Source of the DNA: an uncultured Oscillospiraceae bacterium
GTDB lineage: Bacteria; Bacillota; Clostridia; Oscillospirales; Oscillospiraceae
Reading direction: 5' to 3'
NCBI GenBank assembly: GCA_934643765.1
Contig: CAKUCT010000004.1
Coordinates: 1-22,557, forward strand
DNA: 22,557 nucleotides
Position 1 is the first letter of the stretch. The number at the start of each line of letters is the position of its first letter. Positions 1 through 7,712 of the stretch are shown piece by piece. The position numbers and the translations under genes were made by a program. The notes below the pieces were generated by a model. It was not told where the DNA came from. It saw only the letters and a list, made by a program, of their open reading frames with translations, and made no database searches.

Positions 1-143
1 ATGCCATGGTATGCGCCATAGACCTTGGTGATGCAGTCGGAATCAAGCGCGGTGCGGATGACGCCGTAAGCGGACGAGTTGATGACCGACGAAGGGCCGC
101 CGGACTGGCCGATGATCAGAGCGCCTTTTAAAGCAGTAGACAT
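1..143 (-). CDS. pfp: PPi-dependent 6-phosphofructokinase, N-terminal fragment
   Basis: Only the first 47 codons lie in the window; the gene continues past position 1. The protein begins MSTALKGALIIGQSGGPSSV and continues with INSSAYGVI and, near residue 42, VYGAYHG. The GQSGGP nucleotide-binding loop followed by an INAS-like stretch is typical of the PPi-using phosphofructokinases (diphosphate-fructose-6-phosphate 1-phosphotransferase) of Clostridia, whereas ATP-type PfkA usually has a TSGGDAPGMN-like loop. It would interconvert fructose 6-phosphate and fructose 1,6-bisphosphate in the cytoplasm. The ATG at 143-141 is preceded by AGGAGG at 158-153, 9 nt away, which fixes the start. It diverges from fba, which acts on its product. 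The phosphate-donor residues lie outside the window, so the PPi versus ATP assignment rests on N-terminal resemblance only. Confidence 0.82.
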   Translation of the reverse strand, partial: MSTALKGALIIGQSGGPSSVINSSAYGVIRTALDSDCITKVYGAYHG

Positions 144-198
144 AGAAACAAACCTCCTGAGTGAATGAACTCACAGAATTAAAATACTGAACAAAGAG

Positions 199-227
199 AA
201 TATAACATAAAACAAAGAAATTGTAAA
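199..227 (-). promoter_or_regulatory. Sigma-A type promoter for pfp
   Basis: Read on the minus strand there is a -35 TTTACA (227-222), a 17-nt spacer and a -10 TATATT (204-199). The predicted transcript starts near 192 and gives an untranslated leader of about 50 nt with an AGGAGG site. Confidence 0.6.
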
Positions 228-236
228 TTCATTCTA

Positions 237-265
237 TTGCAAAAATACCGGAAGTTTGTTAGAAT
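237..265 (+). promoter_or_regulatory. Sigma-A type promoter for fba
   Basis: -35 TTGCAA (237-242), a 17-nt spacer and -10 TAGAAT (260-265). Transcription would start near 272, about 30 nt before the fba ATG. It sits back to back with the pfp promoter without overlapping it. Confidence 0.65.
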
Positions 266-302
266 CTTTTGTAGAATTTGATTGAATAAGGAGATGTCCA
301 AT

Positions 303-1271
303 ATGCCTCTGGTAACTTCTACCGAAATGTTCAAGAAAGCATATGACGGCGGCTACGCCATCGGCGCTTTCAACGTCAACAACATGGAAATCGTTCAGGG
401 TATTACCGAAGCCTGCAAAGAGGAAAAGGCGCCTGTCATTCTTCAGGTCTCCAAGGGTGCGCGTGCATACGCCAACCACACCTACCTCGTCAAGCTCGTT
501 GAGGCGGCTGTCATCGAATGCCCCGAAATCCCCATCGTCCTGCATCTGGACCACGGCCCCGATTTTGAGACCTGCAAGTCCTGCATCGACGGCGGCTTCA
601 CTTCCGTTATGATCGACGCGTCCTCCAAGCCCTTTGCAGAGAACATCGAGATCACCAAGAAGGTCGTTGAGTACGCGCATGACCACGGTGTTGTCGTCGA
701 AGCAGAGCTCGGCACCCTCGCCGGCATCGAGGACGACGTCAAGGTCGCGGCCCACGCTGCTTCCTACACCCGTCCGGAAGAGGTCGAAGAGTTTGTCTCC
801 AAGACCGGCTGCGATTCCCTGGCCATCGCGATCGGCACCAGCCACGGCGCATATAAGTTCACCGCTGCGCAGTGCACCCGCAATGAGAAGGGTATCTTGG
901 TTCCGCCTCCCCTGCGTTTCGACGTTCTGGAAGAGGTCTCCAAGCGCCTGCCCGGCTTCCCGATCGTTCTGCACGGTTCTTCTTCCGTGCCCCAGAACTT
1001 CGTGAAGATGATCAACGAAAACGGCGGCAAGATGCCGGATGCAGTTGGTATCCCCGAGGAGCAGCTGCGTCACGCGGCCGAGCTGTCTGTCTGCAAGATC
1101 AACATCGACTCCGACCTGCGTCTTGCCATGACCGGCACCATCCGCGAGTTCTTCAATGAGCATCCCGACAAGTTTGACCCGCGCGAGTACCTCAAGCCCG
1201 CACGTGCCAACATCAAGGAGCTCGTCCGCCATAAGCTGCGCGACGTTCTTGGCTGCGCTGGCAAGGCCTGA
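303..1271 (+). CDS. fba: Class II fructose-bisphosphate aldolase
   Basis: Cleaves fructose 1,6-bisphosphate to glyceraldehyde 3-phosphate and dihydroxyacetone phosphate, and the reverse, using a divalent metal (usually Zn). The 322-residue length is ordinary for the family. Visible are the HLDHG motif at about 81-85 (catalytic Asp 83 and metal-ligand His 84), VVEAELG near 131-137, GTSHGAYKF at about 178-186 with a second metal His, and HGSSSVP near 233, where many relatives have HGxSG. I chose the ATG at 303 because AAGGAG at 288-293 is 9 nt upstream. An in-frame ATG at 294 directly abuts that site and a TTG at 282 precedes it. The gene has its own promoter and a strong terminator, so it is probably monocistronic. 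Its divergent neighbour makes its substrate. Confidence 0.95.
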   Translation: MPLVTSTEMFKKAYDGGYAIGAFNVNNMEIVQGITEACKEEKAPVILQVSKGARAYANHTYLVKLVEAAVIECPEIPIVLHLDHGPDFETCKSCIDGGFTSVMIDASSKPFAENIEITKKVVEYAHDHGVVVEAELGTLAGIEDDVKVAAHAASYTRPEEVEEFVSKTGCDSLAIAIGTSHGAYKFTAAQCTRNEKGILVPPPLRFDVLEEVSKRLPGFPIVLHGSSSVPQNFVKMINENGGKMPDAVGIPEEQLRHAAELSVCKINIDSDLRLAMTGTIREFFNEHPDKFDPREYLKPARANIKELVRHKLRDVLGCAGKA

Positions 1272-1293
1272 TCAAGTTAAGCTGTATAGACAA

Positions 1294-1327
1294 TGTGCCG
1301 TCCGGTCCCCGGACGGCACATTATTTT
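1294..1327 (+). terminator. Rho-independent terminator of fba
   Basis: A perfect 12-bp stem (1294-1305 with 1309-1320), 3-nt loop TCC, is followed by TTATTTT. It lies 22 nt after the fba stop codon. The 160 bases from here to the next gene hold only the hairpin at 1460-1482. Confidence 0.85.
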
Positions 1328-1459
1328 GGCTGTTTCAAAGACTCCCCAGCTATGCTGACGGATAAAAAACAGCTATAGCGAAGGAAACAGACTGCGGCTG
1401 GCAAAGCATTTACCATTTTCAGTGCCTGCGTCTTATCAAGCCCGTCCAGGATTGATGCA

Positions 1460-1482
1460 AGCCTCCGGCTTAGCCGGAGGCT
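1460..1482 (-). terminator. GC-rich hairpin after the 208-residue gene, probable terminator
   Basis: AGCCTCCGGCT (1460-1470) is the exact inverse of 1472-1482, forming a stem of 9 or more bp just beyond the stop codon at 1488-1490. No clear U-run follows on the minus strand, so it may be a weak terminator or an mRNA end stabiliser. Confidence 0.5.
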
Positions 1483-1487
1483 TTGCC

Positions 1488-2114
1488 TTATTCCGAACCA
1501 TTTCGCTCGGCGTCTTTCCAGCGAAAAAAGTACGGCCCGCAGTCTGCCTCATGCGGCCGGACGTAGACCCAGCCGTCCTGTGCCTCCCAGAAATACGCGT
1601 CCAGCGCCTCCGGCGGGCAGTTTTCATGCAGCGTTTCGATCTCCGCCGCGGTAAGCAGCTGCGCATTCTGCAGGCGATAAGCCGCCGCGCCGTCTTCAAA
1701 AAAGACATACAGTTCCCGCTTTTCCGCCCGGTCGAAAGCCTCTTTTGCTGCCTGCTGCTGCAGCGCGGGAAGCAGGCCAAAGCTGAACAGGTGCCAGCGG
1801 TACTGATCGTTATAATAGGGTGTAGCTCGTTTTTGCTGCGCGGAAACGCGTCTGTCCACGGCGCTGTCCCACAGCAAAACAAGGCGCGCCTTCTCCGTGG
1901 GCTCCGCACCAAGACCGCCCGCTATCAGACGCTGGACATCTGTCTTGTACAGATATGCCTTGACGTGCGCGTCGTAGTCCATCAGCTTGTCCATAATCTG
2001 CGCAAGCAGCGCCTCACGCGCTTCGCGCTCCTGCGTGTCGTCTATCTGCGCAATCTCCTCTTCCAGTTGGCAAAGCGCGTCAAAATTGATCAGCCGCGGT
2101 ATGATACTCTCCAT
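1488..2114 (-). CDS. Unrecognised 208-residue cytoplasmic protein
   Basis: I do not recognise this protein with certainty. It has no signal peptide or membrane segment and is rich in acidic residues, Ala and Gln. The N-terminal half (about 10-65) looks helical. A central stretch near 103-115 reads YYNDQYRWHLFSFG and is followed by a KEAFDRAEKRELYVFFEDG-like segment and an aromatic-rich tail. The RWHLFSF plus EAFD pattern reminds me of the DUF4275 family, but that is from memory and unchecked. The ATG at 2114 follows AAAGGA on the minus strand; an in-frame ATG further upstream (2150) lacks such a site and lies close to the preceding stop. The gene begins 44 nt after the kinase-like gene, so the two are probably co-transcribed and may act together. 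Confidence 0.72.
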   Translation of the reverse strand: MESIIPRLINFDALCQLEEEIAQIDDTQEREAREALLAQIMDKLMDYDAHVKAYLYKTDVQRLIAGGLGAEPTEKARLVLLWDSAVDRRVSAQQKRATPYYNDQYRWHLFSFGLLPALQQQAAKEAFDRAEKRELYVFFEDGAAAYRLQNAQLLTAAEIETLHENCPPEALDAYFWEAQDGWVYVRPHEADCGPYFFRWKDAERNGSE

Positions 2115-2158
2115 CTTCGTCCTTTCCCGCCCGGCGGGCAAACGCCGCAAGGCGCCGG

Positions 2159-3226
2159 TCAGTTTACGTTTACAGAGTCATAGACCTCCGGCGGCAGCAC
2201 ATCCGCAAGCTCAATGAGCTCCTGGCGGAATCCACCGGTATAGTCAAACTGCGCAGACGGCGTGCGCAGCAGCTGCTCCTGCTTCGGAGGCTCCCGCAGC
2301 GAAACGGAAATTGCCGCCGAGGTTCCGCTGCCTGGCTCGGTGCGCAGGACAAACGTCCCGCCGTGCGCCTTGGCAATCGACTGCACCAGCGGAATGCCGA
2401 GGCCCGCACCCCAGCGCGCGTCGCCCGGCACAAGCTCGCGCGTAAAACCGGAAAACGCGTCACGCAGACGGCCATTTTCCATGCCGTCTCCCGTGTCGTG
2501 CACCTCCAGCACCGCAAAGCGCTCCATTTTCAGAAGGCGCAGGCTGATGCTGCCGCCGCGCAGCGTATACTTCATCGCGTTGGCCAGCAGATTATACACC
2601 GCTCTTGCCAGGCGCTTGCGGTCGATCCACGCGGAAAACGGCTTCTCCGGCACCGAGCATACCAGCTCCATGCCGCAGGTTCTGCAGAGCGGCTGTGCGC
2701 GCTCAAAAAGATCATAGGCAAAGCCGCACAGCTCCGTCTTTTCCGGCTGCAGCGTTATCTGCCCCTCCAGCGCGGACGGCGCGTCCGTCAGATTGCCAGC
2801 CAGATGCAAAAGCTGATAGAAGCTCCGGTTCAAGCTCGCCATAGCCCGGCTGATGGCCGGGTCCTCCATCTCCTCAAGCGCCAGAAACAGCGGCGACGAG
2901 ACGGAAAACAAGTTTGTCAGCGGCGCGCGGATGGCCTGGGCCACTGTGGAAAGCGTCTGCGCCGGAACCGTACCTGCGGCATCCTCACCGATATACAGTT
3001 CGCCTCCGGCGTAACTGCGCTTCTGCGCGGCCAGCCGCTTTTCTCCAAAGCACAGCTGCAGTGCACCGTCTGTCTGCGTAAGATACCGCGCGGCTGTCTC
3101 GCCCGCGCACGCGCCAAAGCGCTCCGCGGCGCAGTTTGCGTACGCAATCACGCCGCTCTCTATCAGCAGCACCGGCTGAGAAAATGCGTCGAACACATCC
3201 AGCTGCGCCGCCTGTTCGTTCTGCAT
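2159..3226 (-). CDS. Histidine-kinase-like PAS/HATPase protein lacking the phosphoacceptor His
   Basis: A 355-residue soluble protein with no membrane segment. Residues about 8-90 look like a small PAS-type sensor (VLLIESGVIAYANCAAERFG). Residues about 93-150 align with the HisKA dimerisation helix, but the usual H-E-L-R-T-P-L reads Q97-A-I-R-A-P-L, so Gln replaces the His that is phosphorylated. Residues about 200-312 form a HATPase domain with N-box LARAVYNLLANAMKYT, G1 box DTGDGM and G2 box GAGLGIPL, all apparently intact. A 45-residue tail carries FDYTGGFRQELIELADVLP. I chose the ATG at 3226 because GGGAGG lies just upstream; the longer reading from 3334 would begin before the predicted transcription start. 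No response regulator is adjacent. It may be a pseudokinase, an ATP-dependent partner of another kinase, or phosphorylated elsewhere. Confidence 0.8.
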   Translation of the reverse strand: MQNEQAAQLDVFDAFSQPVLLIESGVIAYANCAAERFGACAGETAARYLTQTDGALQLCFGEKRLAAQKRSYAGGELYIGEDAAGTVPAQTLSTVAQAIRAPLTNLFSVSSPLFLALEEMEDPAISRAMASLNRSFYQLLHLAGNLTDAPSALEGQITLQPEKTELCGFAYDLFERAQPLCRTCGMELVCSVPEKPFSAWIDRKRLARAVYNLLANAMKYTLRGGSISLRLLKMERFAVLEVHDTGDGMENGRLRDAFSGFTRELVPGDARWGAGLGIPLVQSIAKAHGGTFVLRTEPGSGTSAAISVSLREPPKQEQLLRTPSAQFDYTGGFRQELIELADVLPPEVYDSVNVN

Positions 3227-3301
3227 GGTAAGCCCTCCCTTTTCTGGCATAGTATCTGCCGTTTTCCAGCTCCCATCATGGTAAAATTTGTTTCTTTGTC
3301 C

Positions 3302-3330
3302 ATCATATCGGATTTTGCCGAAAAATGCAA
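3302..3330 (-). promoter_or_regulatory. Sigma-A type promoter for the kinase-like gene
   Basis: On the minus strand: -35 TTGCAT (3330-3325), 17-nt spacer, -10 TATGAT (3307-3302). Transcription from about 3295 leaves a leader of about 70 nt and supports the start at 3226. Confidence 0.62.
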
Positions 3331-3340
3331 GCAAACATCG

Positions 3341-3376
3341 AAAAAGCCCGGCGCAAATGTTTCTTGCGCCGGGCTT
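3341..3376 (-). terminator. Rho-independent terminator of mscL
   Basis: A 13-bp perfect stem (3344-3356 with 3364-3376) has a 7-nt loop. On the minus strand it is followed by a run of T (complement of the A-run at 3341-3345). It begins 15 nt past the mscL stop codon. The plus-strand side is also followed by T-rich sequence, so it may act both ways. Confidence 0.85.
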
Positions 3377-3391
3377 CCGTTTTTCTTGCGT

Positions 3392-3832
3392 TTATTTCTT
3401 CTCCTTGAGCAGATCGCGGATTTCTGTCAGCAGGAGCTCTTCTTTCGTGGGCTCCGGGTCGGCGGGCTCTTCCTCCGGCTCGGCCGGCTTTTCCAGCTTC
3501 TTCTTTGCCGTGTTGAACGCCTTGACCACCAGGAACACCACAAAGGCCACCAAGATGAAATCAATGACGGTTGTCAGGAAGGTTCCAATGCCGATGACAA
3601 CGGCCTCCTTGACCACCTCACCGGCCTCATCCAGAACGGCGGGGGAGAGGGTGATGTTGAGCGTCGACAGATCGATGCCGCCGATGATCCAGCCGATGAA
3701 CGGCATGAACACATCGTTTACAAGGCTTGTTGTGATCTTGCCAAAGGCCGTGGCGATGATAACGCCGATGGCCATGTCCAGAACGTTGCCTCTGGTGATA
3801 AACTCTTTAAATTCATTCAAGAATTTTTTCAT
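3392..3832 (-). CDS. mscL: Large-conductance mechanosensitive channel MscL
   Basis: Forms a homopentameric membrane pore that opens under high membrane tension and releases solutes during osmotic downshock. At 146 residues it is of ordinary length. It starts MKKFLNEFKEFITRGNVLDM; the GNVLDMAIGVIIATAFGKI segment is the amphipathic entry into TM1 (about 16-46), which continues to VNDVFMPFIGWIIGG. TM2 spans about 78-104. The charged C-terminal helix ends TEIRDLLKEKK, the usual cytoplasmic bundle, preceded by an acidic Glu/Pro-rich linker at about 114-130. The start is supported by GAGAGGAG about 7 nt upstream. I saw no convincing promoter between it and the repeat elements upstream. Confidence 0.95.
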   Translation of the reverse strand: MKKFLNEFKEFITRGNVLDMAIGVIIATAFGKITTSLVNDVFMPFIGWIIGGIDLSTLNITLSPAVLDEAGEVVKEAVVIGIGTFLTTVIDFILVAFVVFLVVKAFNTAKKKLEKPAEPEEEPADPEPTKEELLLTEIRDLLKEKK

Positions 3833-3918
3833 GGTGCGTCTCCTCTCTTTTTCTCGTTTGCTGTATCAACGCGGGGTGACGTGGCGCCAGCTCCTGCAAA
3901 AACCGCTCTGTTTTTTAT

Positions 3919-4019
3919 CCGGCGAGAGATTTTTCGGCAAGACAAGGTGAAAACGTGCAGGCGTACGGTCTGTACGTCAAGCTTTTTCTAACGCCGTATT
4001 GCCGGAAAAGATCCGGCGG
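3919..4019 (+). repeat. Structured intergenic repeat, copy 1
   Basis: A 101-bp element beginning CCGGCGAGAGATTTT and ending AAAAGATCCGGCGG. It can fold into an outer stem (CGGCAA pairing with TTGCCG, plus the T-run pairing with the A-run) and an inner 7-bp hairpin, GGCGTAC-GGTCT-GTACGTC. Copies at 4022-4109 and 10550-10650 share the conserved ends and the inner hairpin. It lies between serS and mscL and does not appear to code for protein. Confidence 0.8.
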
Positions 4020-4021
4020 TG

Positions 4022-4109
4022 CCCAGCGAGAGATTTTTTATCAGGGCAAGGCGTACCGTGTGTACGTCGAGCCCGCAGCAACGCAGCCCTGGCAAAAAAG
4101 ATCCGGCGG
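4022..4109 (+). repeat. Structured intergenic repeat, copy 2 (shorter)
   Basis: An 88-bp copy in tandem with copy 1, 2 nt after it and in the same orientation. Its stem arms read CAGGGC and GCCCTG, and its inner hairpin is GGCGTAC-CGTGT-GTACGTC. It lacks about 13 nt between the left arm and the inner hairpin compared with copies 1 and 3. It ends 2 nt before the serS stop codon, so it would form the 3' end of the serS transcript (in antisense orientation), possibly serving as its hairpin. Confidence 0.8.
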
Positions 4110-4111
4110 GG

Positions 4112-5437
4112 TTATTTTTTAGGAATCAGGACTTCCTTACCGCCCATATACGGCTGGAGCACCTTCGGAATGGTCACGCTGCCGTCTGCCTGCAGGTGGT
4201 TCTCCAGGAAGGCGATGAGCATTCTGGGCGGCGCGACGCAGGTGTTGTTGAGGGTGTGGGGAAGATAGGTCTTGCCGTCTTCGCCCTTGACGCGGATGCC
4301 AAGGCGTCTGGACTGCGCATCGCCGAGGTTGGAGCAGGAGCAGACCTCAAAATATTTCTGCTGGCGGGGGCTCCAGGCTTCAATGTCGCAGGACTTGACC
4401 TTGAGATCGGCCAGATCACCGGAGCAGCACTCAAGCTGGCGGACCGGAATCTCAAGATTGCGGAACAGCTCGACCGAGTTTTTCCACAGGCGGTTATACC
4501 AGTCCATGGACTCTTCGGGCTTGCAGACGACGATCATCTCCTGCTTTTCAAACTGATGGATGCGGTACACGCCGCGCTCTTCCAGACCGTGGCTGCCGAC
4601 CTCCTTGCGGAAGCAGGGAGAGTAGGACGTGAGCGTCAGCGGAAGCTGCTGCTCTGGCAGAACCTGGTCAATGAACCGGCCAATCATGGTGTGCTCGGAG
4701 GTGCCGATCAGATAGAGGTCTTCGCCCTCGATCTTGTACATCATGGCCTCCATCTCGGGGAAAGACATAACGCCCTTGACCACATCGCCGTGCATCATAA
4801 AGGGCGGGATGACATAGGTAAAGCCCTTTTCGTCGATCATAAAATCGCGCGCGTAGGCAAGGACTGCCTCGTGCAGGCGCGCAATGTCGCCGAGCAGATA
4901 GTAAAAGCCCATGCCGGCCACGCGGCCTGCGGCGTCCTTGTCGATGCCGCCAAAGCTCTGCATGATATCCACATGGTGCGGCACCTCAAAATCGGGCACA
5001 ACAGGCTCTCCGAAGCGCTCAACTTCCACATTGCAGCTGTCGTCCGGGCCGATGGGAACGGACGGGTCAATGATGTTCGGAATCACGTACATGATCTCCC
5101 GGATCCGCGCGTCCATCTGCGTGACCTTCTGATCCAGCTCTGCGCGGCGGTCGTCGTCCTGCTTGACGGCGGCATTGTTCTTATCGATCTGCGCCTGCAG
5201 CTCCTGCTTCTTCGCCTCGTCCTCGCACTTTTTGAGCTGGCCGTACAGGGGCCCGTTGGCCTTGGAGAGCTTGTTGCGCGCGGCCTTGAGCTGCTCAACC
5301 TCCGCAATCGCGGCGCGGCGCTCGGCGTCAAGCTTCACAACCTCGTCGACCAGCGGCAGCTTTTCTTCCTGAAATTTTTTCCGGATGTTTTCCTTGACTG
5401 CTTCCGGGTTTTCCCGCAAAAATTTGATATCGATCAT
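4112..5437 (-). CDS. serS: Seryl-tRNA synthetase
   Basis: Charges tRNA-Ser (and tRNA-Sec) with serine; a class II synthetase acting as a cytoplasmic homodimer. The 441 residues show an N-terminal tRNA-binding helical arm (about 30-112, charged coiled coil), GTSEHTMIGRF near 245-255 (the TSE serine-site signature), motif 2 with CFRKEVGSHG...RIHQFEKQE at about 275-300, and motif 3 with LNNTCVAPPRMLIAFLEN at about 396-413. Motif 3 departs from the common bacterial LNGSGLAVGR type and is closer to variants I associate with archaeal-like SerRS. The start at 5437 follows a GAGGGG site. It is the last gene of the parA-parB operon, 15 nt after its neighbour, so no room exists for a T-box leader directly upstream. 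Confidence 0.95.
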   Translation of the reverse strand: MIDIKFLRENPEAVKENIRKKFQEEKLPLVDEVVKLDAERRAAIAEVEQLKAARNKLSKANGPLYGQLKKCEDEAKKQELQAQIDKNNAAVKQDDDRRAELDQKVTQMDARIREIMYVIPNIIDPSVPIGPDDSCNVEVERFGEPVVPDFEVPHHVDIMQSFGGIDKDAAGRVAGMGFYYLLGDIARLHEAVLAYARDFMIDEKGFTYVIPPFMMHGDVVKGVMSFPEMEAMMYKIEGEDLYLIGTSEHTMIGRFIDQVLPEQQLPLTLTSYSPCFRKEVGSHGLEERGVYRIHQFEKQEMIVVCKPEESMDWYNRLWKNSVELFRNLEIPVRQLECCSGDLADLKVKSCDIEAWSPRQQKYFEVCSCSNLGDAQSRRLGIRVKGEDGKTYLPHTLNNTCVAPPRMLIAFLENHLQADGSVTIPKVLQPYMGGKEVLIPKK

Positions 5438-5452
5438 GTTTTTCCCCTCTTA

Positions 5453-6007
5453 TTACTGCTCCAGCAGCTTTTGATACTCTGCCAATGCGTTTTCAGACAA
5501 AAATTCCTTGTAGCGTTCCAGCGTTTCCATTGCGCGGGAGAAGGTGACGTTGCCTTCGTGCGTATCGCAGCGCATGGCTGTGATCAGCGCCTCGTAGGCA
5601 AGGCGCGTATGCGCCAGCTCCTGTTCGCTTTTTTTCAGCGCCTCCTGCTCGTCCTGCTCTTCGTCTTTGGACGCTTCGAGCAGCTGATCGTTCAGCGCCT
5701 TTTCTTCGTCCAGCGACTGCTGCAGCTGCTCAACCTGCGACTCCAGCGAGAGGTTTTCTTCCTGCAGCTGGCGGTTCTGCTCCTGCAGCTTGACGGCGTT
5801 GTCCATCGCGCTGGTCGACGCGGCGCTGAGCTCGGAGATTGTGCTCTTGGAGCTGTGCGTCTGCAGAATCAGCGACAGCAGCACCAGCAAAAACGCCACG
5901 GCAAACAAAATTGCCATATACCGAAGCAGCGCCGCCTTGCGCGCGTCGCTCAGCGGCGCGGGCGCGGGTGTCTGCTCGCCCGGCTTGTTGTTCTTCTCTT
6001 CATCCAT
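5453..6007 (-). CDS. Membrane-anchored coiled-coil protein between parB and serS
   Basis: I do not recognise a named family. The 184-residue protein has a charged, Pro-rich N-terminus (1-25), one membrane helix at about 29-48 (MAILFAVAFLLVLLSLIL), then a long coiled coil at about 56-135 rich in Gln, Glu and Leu, and a helical end ending in EYQKLLEQ. By charge it is probably anchored with the coiled coil on the outer face, but Arg and Lys before the helix are the only topology cue. Its ATG overlaps the parB stop codon by one base (TAATG), which suggests translational coupling. In many Clostridia a DUF4446 membrane protein sits between parB and serS; this gene holds that position but I cannot see the DUF4446 sequence in it. 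The C-terminal helices might be repeat-like. Confidence 0.82.
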   Translation of the reverse strand: MDEEKNNKPGEQTPAPAPLSDARKAALLRYMAILFAVAFLLVLLSLILQTHSSKSTISELSAASTSAMDNAVKLQEQNRQLQEENLSLESQVEQLQQSLDEEKALNDQLLEASKDEEQDEQEALKKSEQELAHTRLAYEALITAMRCDTHEGNVTFSRAMETLERYKEFLSENALAEYQKLLEQ

Positions 6008-6879
6008 TACGGCTTCTCCTTTCTACGGACCTGCGAAAGCGCTTCATACAGCCGCTGCAGATCCTCCTGTCCGTAATATTCCAGTTCAATCCGGCCCTTG
6101 CGCTTGCCGGAGACAATCTTCACACCGCGGCCAAGGCTGCGGGCCAAGTCCTTTTCACACTCCGCCAGATAGTCAACCTCTACGGGCTTTGGCTCCGCCT
6201 TCGGCTCCGACTTTCCGAGCTTTTTGCACATCGCCTCCGTCTGCCGGACGGAAAGCTGCAGATTGATAACCTTCTGCGCCACGGCCAGCTGCTGGGCAGG
6301 CTCACGCAGCGTCAGAAGCGCGCGCGCATGGCCGGCGGAAAGCTTGCCCTCTTCCACCATCGCAAGAAGCTCCTGCGGAAGACTCAGAAGGCGCATCGCA
6401 TTGGCAACCGCCGGGCGGGATTTGCTGACCCGGTCGGCCACCTGCTCCTGCGTCAGACCGTACTCTCCGATGAGCTGCTGATAGCCGCGCGCCTCTTCAA
6501 TCGGCGTCAGATCCGCGCGCTGCAGATTTTCAATCAGCGCCAGCTCCATAGCCTTCTTGTCGTCGGCTTCGATGACGACCACGGGCACCTCGCGCAGCCC
6601 CGCCATCCGCGCGGCGCGCCAGCGGCGCTCGCCGGCGATGATCTGATAGTATCCGGTATCGAGCAGCCGCACCGTCAGCGGCTGAATGACGCCGTGCTGG
6701 CGGATGGAATCTGCCAGGGAGGCGAGCTCCTCTTCGTCAAAATTCTTTCTCGGCTGGAGCCGGTTCGGCTCAATCTTCTGCAGCGGCAGAAGCAGGGGAC
6801 TCTGCTGGCCGGACGCCTGCATGGCGCTCTCGCCGAGCAGCGCGCCAAGGCCCTTGCCAAGACCTTTGGTTGATGCCAT
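6007..6879 (-). CDS. parB: Chromosome-partitioning protein ParB/Spo0J
   Basis: A CTP-dependent DNA clamp that loads at parS sites, spreads, and recruits SMC and ParA to organise and separate the origin region. The 290-residue protein has a basic tip KGLGKGLGALLGE (5-17), which in relatives stimulates ParA, then the ParB/Srx fold with GERRWRAAR at 83-91 (CTP-binding box), ENLQRADLTPIEEA at 117-130, and a helix-turn-helix at about 142-163 (LTQEQVADRVSKSRPAVANA). The end is a dimerisation domain. The start ATG (6879-6877) follows AAAGGAG, which lies inside the end of parA; the genes are 2 nt apart and surely co-transcribed. I found no consensus parS site in the window. Confidence 0.95.
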   Translation of the reverse strand: MASTKGLGKGLGALLGESAMQASGQQSPLLLPLQKIEPNRLQPRKNFDEEELASLADSIRQHGVIQPLTVRLLDTGYYQIIAGERRWRAARMAGLREVPVVVIEADDKKAMELALIENLQRADLTPIEEARGYQQLIGEYGLTQEQVADRVSKSRPAVANAMRLLSLPQELLAMVEEGKLSAGHARALLTLREPAQQLAVAQKVINLQLSVRQTEAMCKKLGKSEPKAEPKPVEVDYLAECEKDLARSLGRGVKIVSGKRKGRIELEYYGQEDLQRLYEALSQVRRKEKP

Positions 6880-6881
6880 AC

Positions 6882-7640
<759 letters not shown>

Positions 7641-7683
7641 AACGCGCCTCCTTTGCTTATTTTACTTACATTGCGTATTTGTT

Positions 7684-7712
7684 ATTATAATCTGTGCTTT
7701 TCGGAATTGCAA
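7684..7712 (-). promoter_or_regulatory. Sigma-A type promoter of the parA operon
   Basis: On the minus strand: -35 TTGCAA (7712-7707), 17-nt spacer, perfect -10 TATAAT (7689-7684). Transcription would begin near 7677, about 37 nt before the parA ATG. A weaker minus-strand candidate (TTGTCA, 17 nt, TTTAAC) lies at 7790-7818. Confidence 0.65.

Noticed and set aside
1340..1387. Near-repeat CAGCTAT in the fba downstream gap as a possible small RNA
   Set aside because: Only short AT-rich matches with no extended stem, promoter or terminator pairing around them.
2363..3991. A 542-codon open frame on the plus strand
   Set aside because: Antisense to the kinase-like gene and mscL, both with clear motifs and ribosome sites. 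No motif in the translation.
4019..6076. A 685-codon open frame on the plus strand
   Set aside because: It runs antisense to serS, the coiled-coil gene and repeat copy 2. Its composition (Leu, Arg, Val, His rich) is that of a GC-rich shadow frame, and no start site or family motif is seen.
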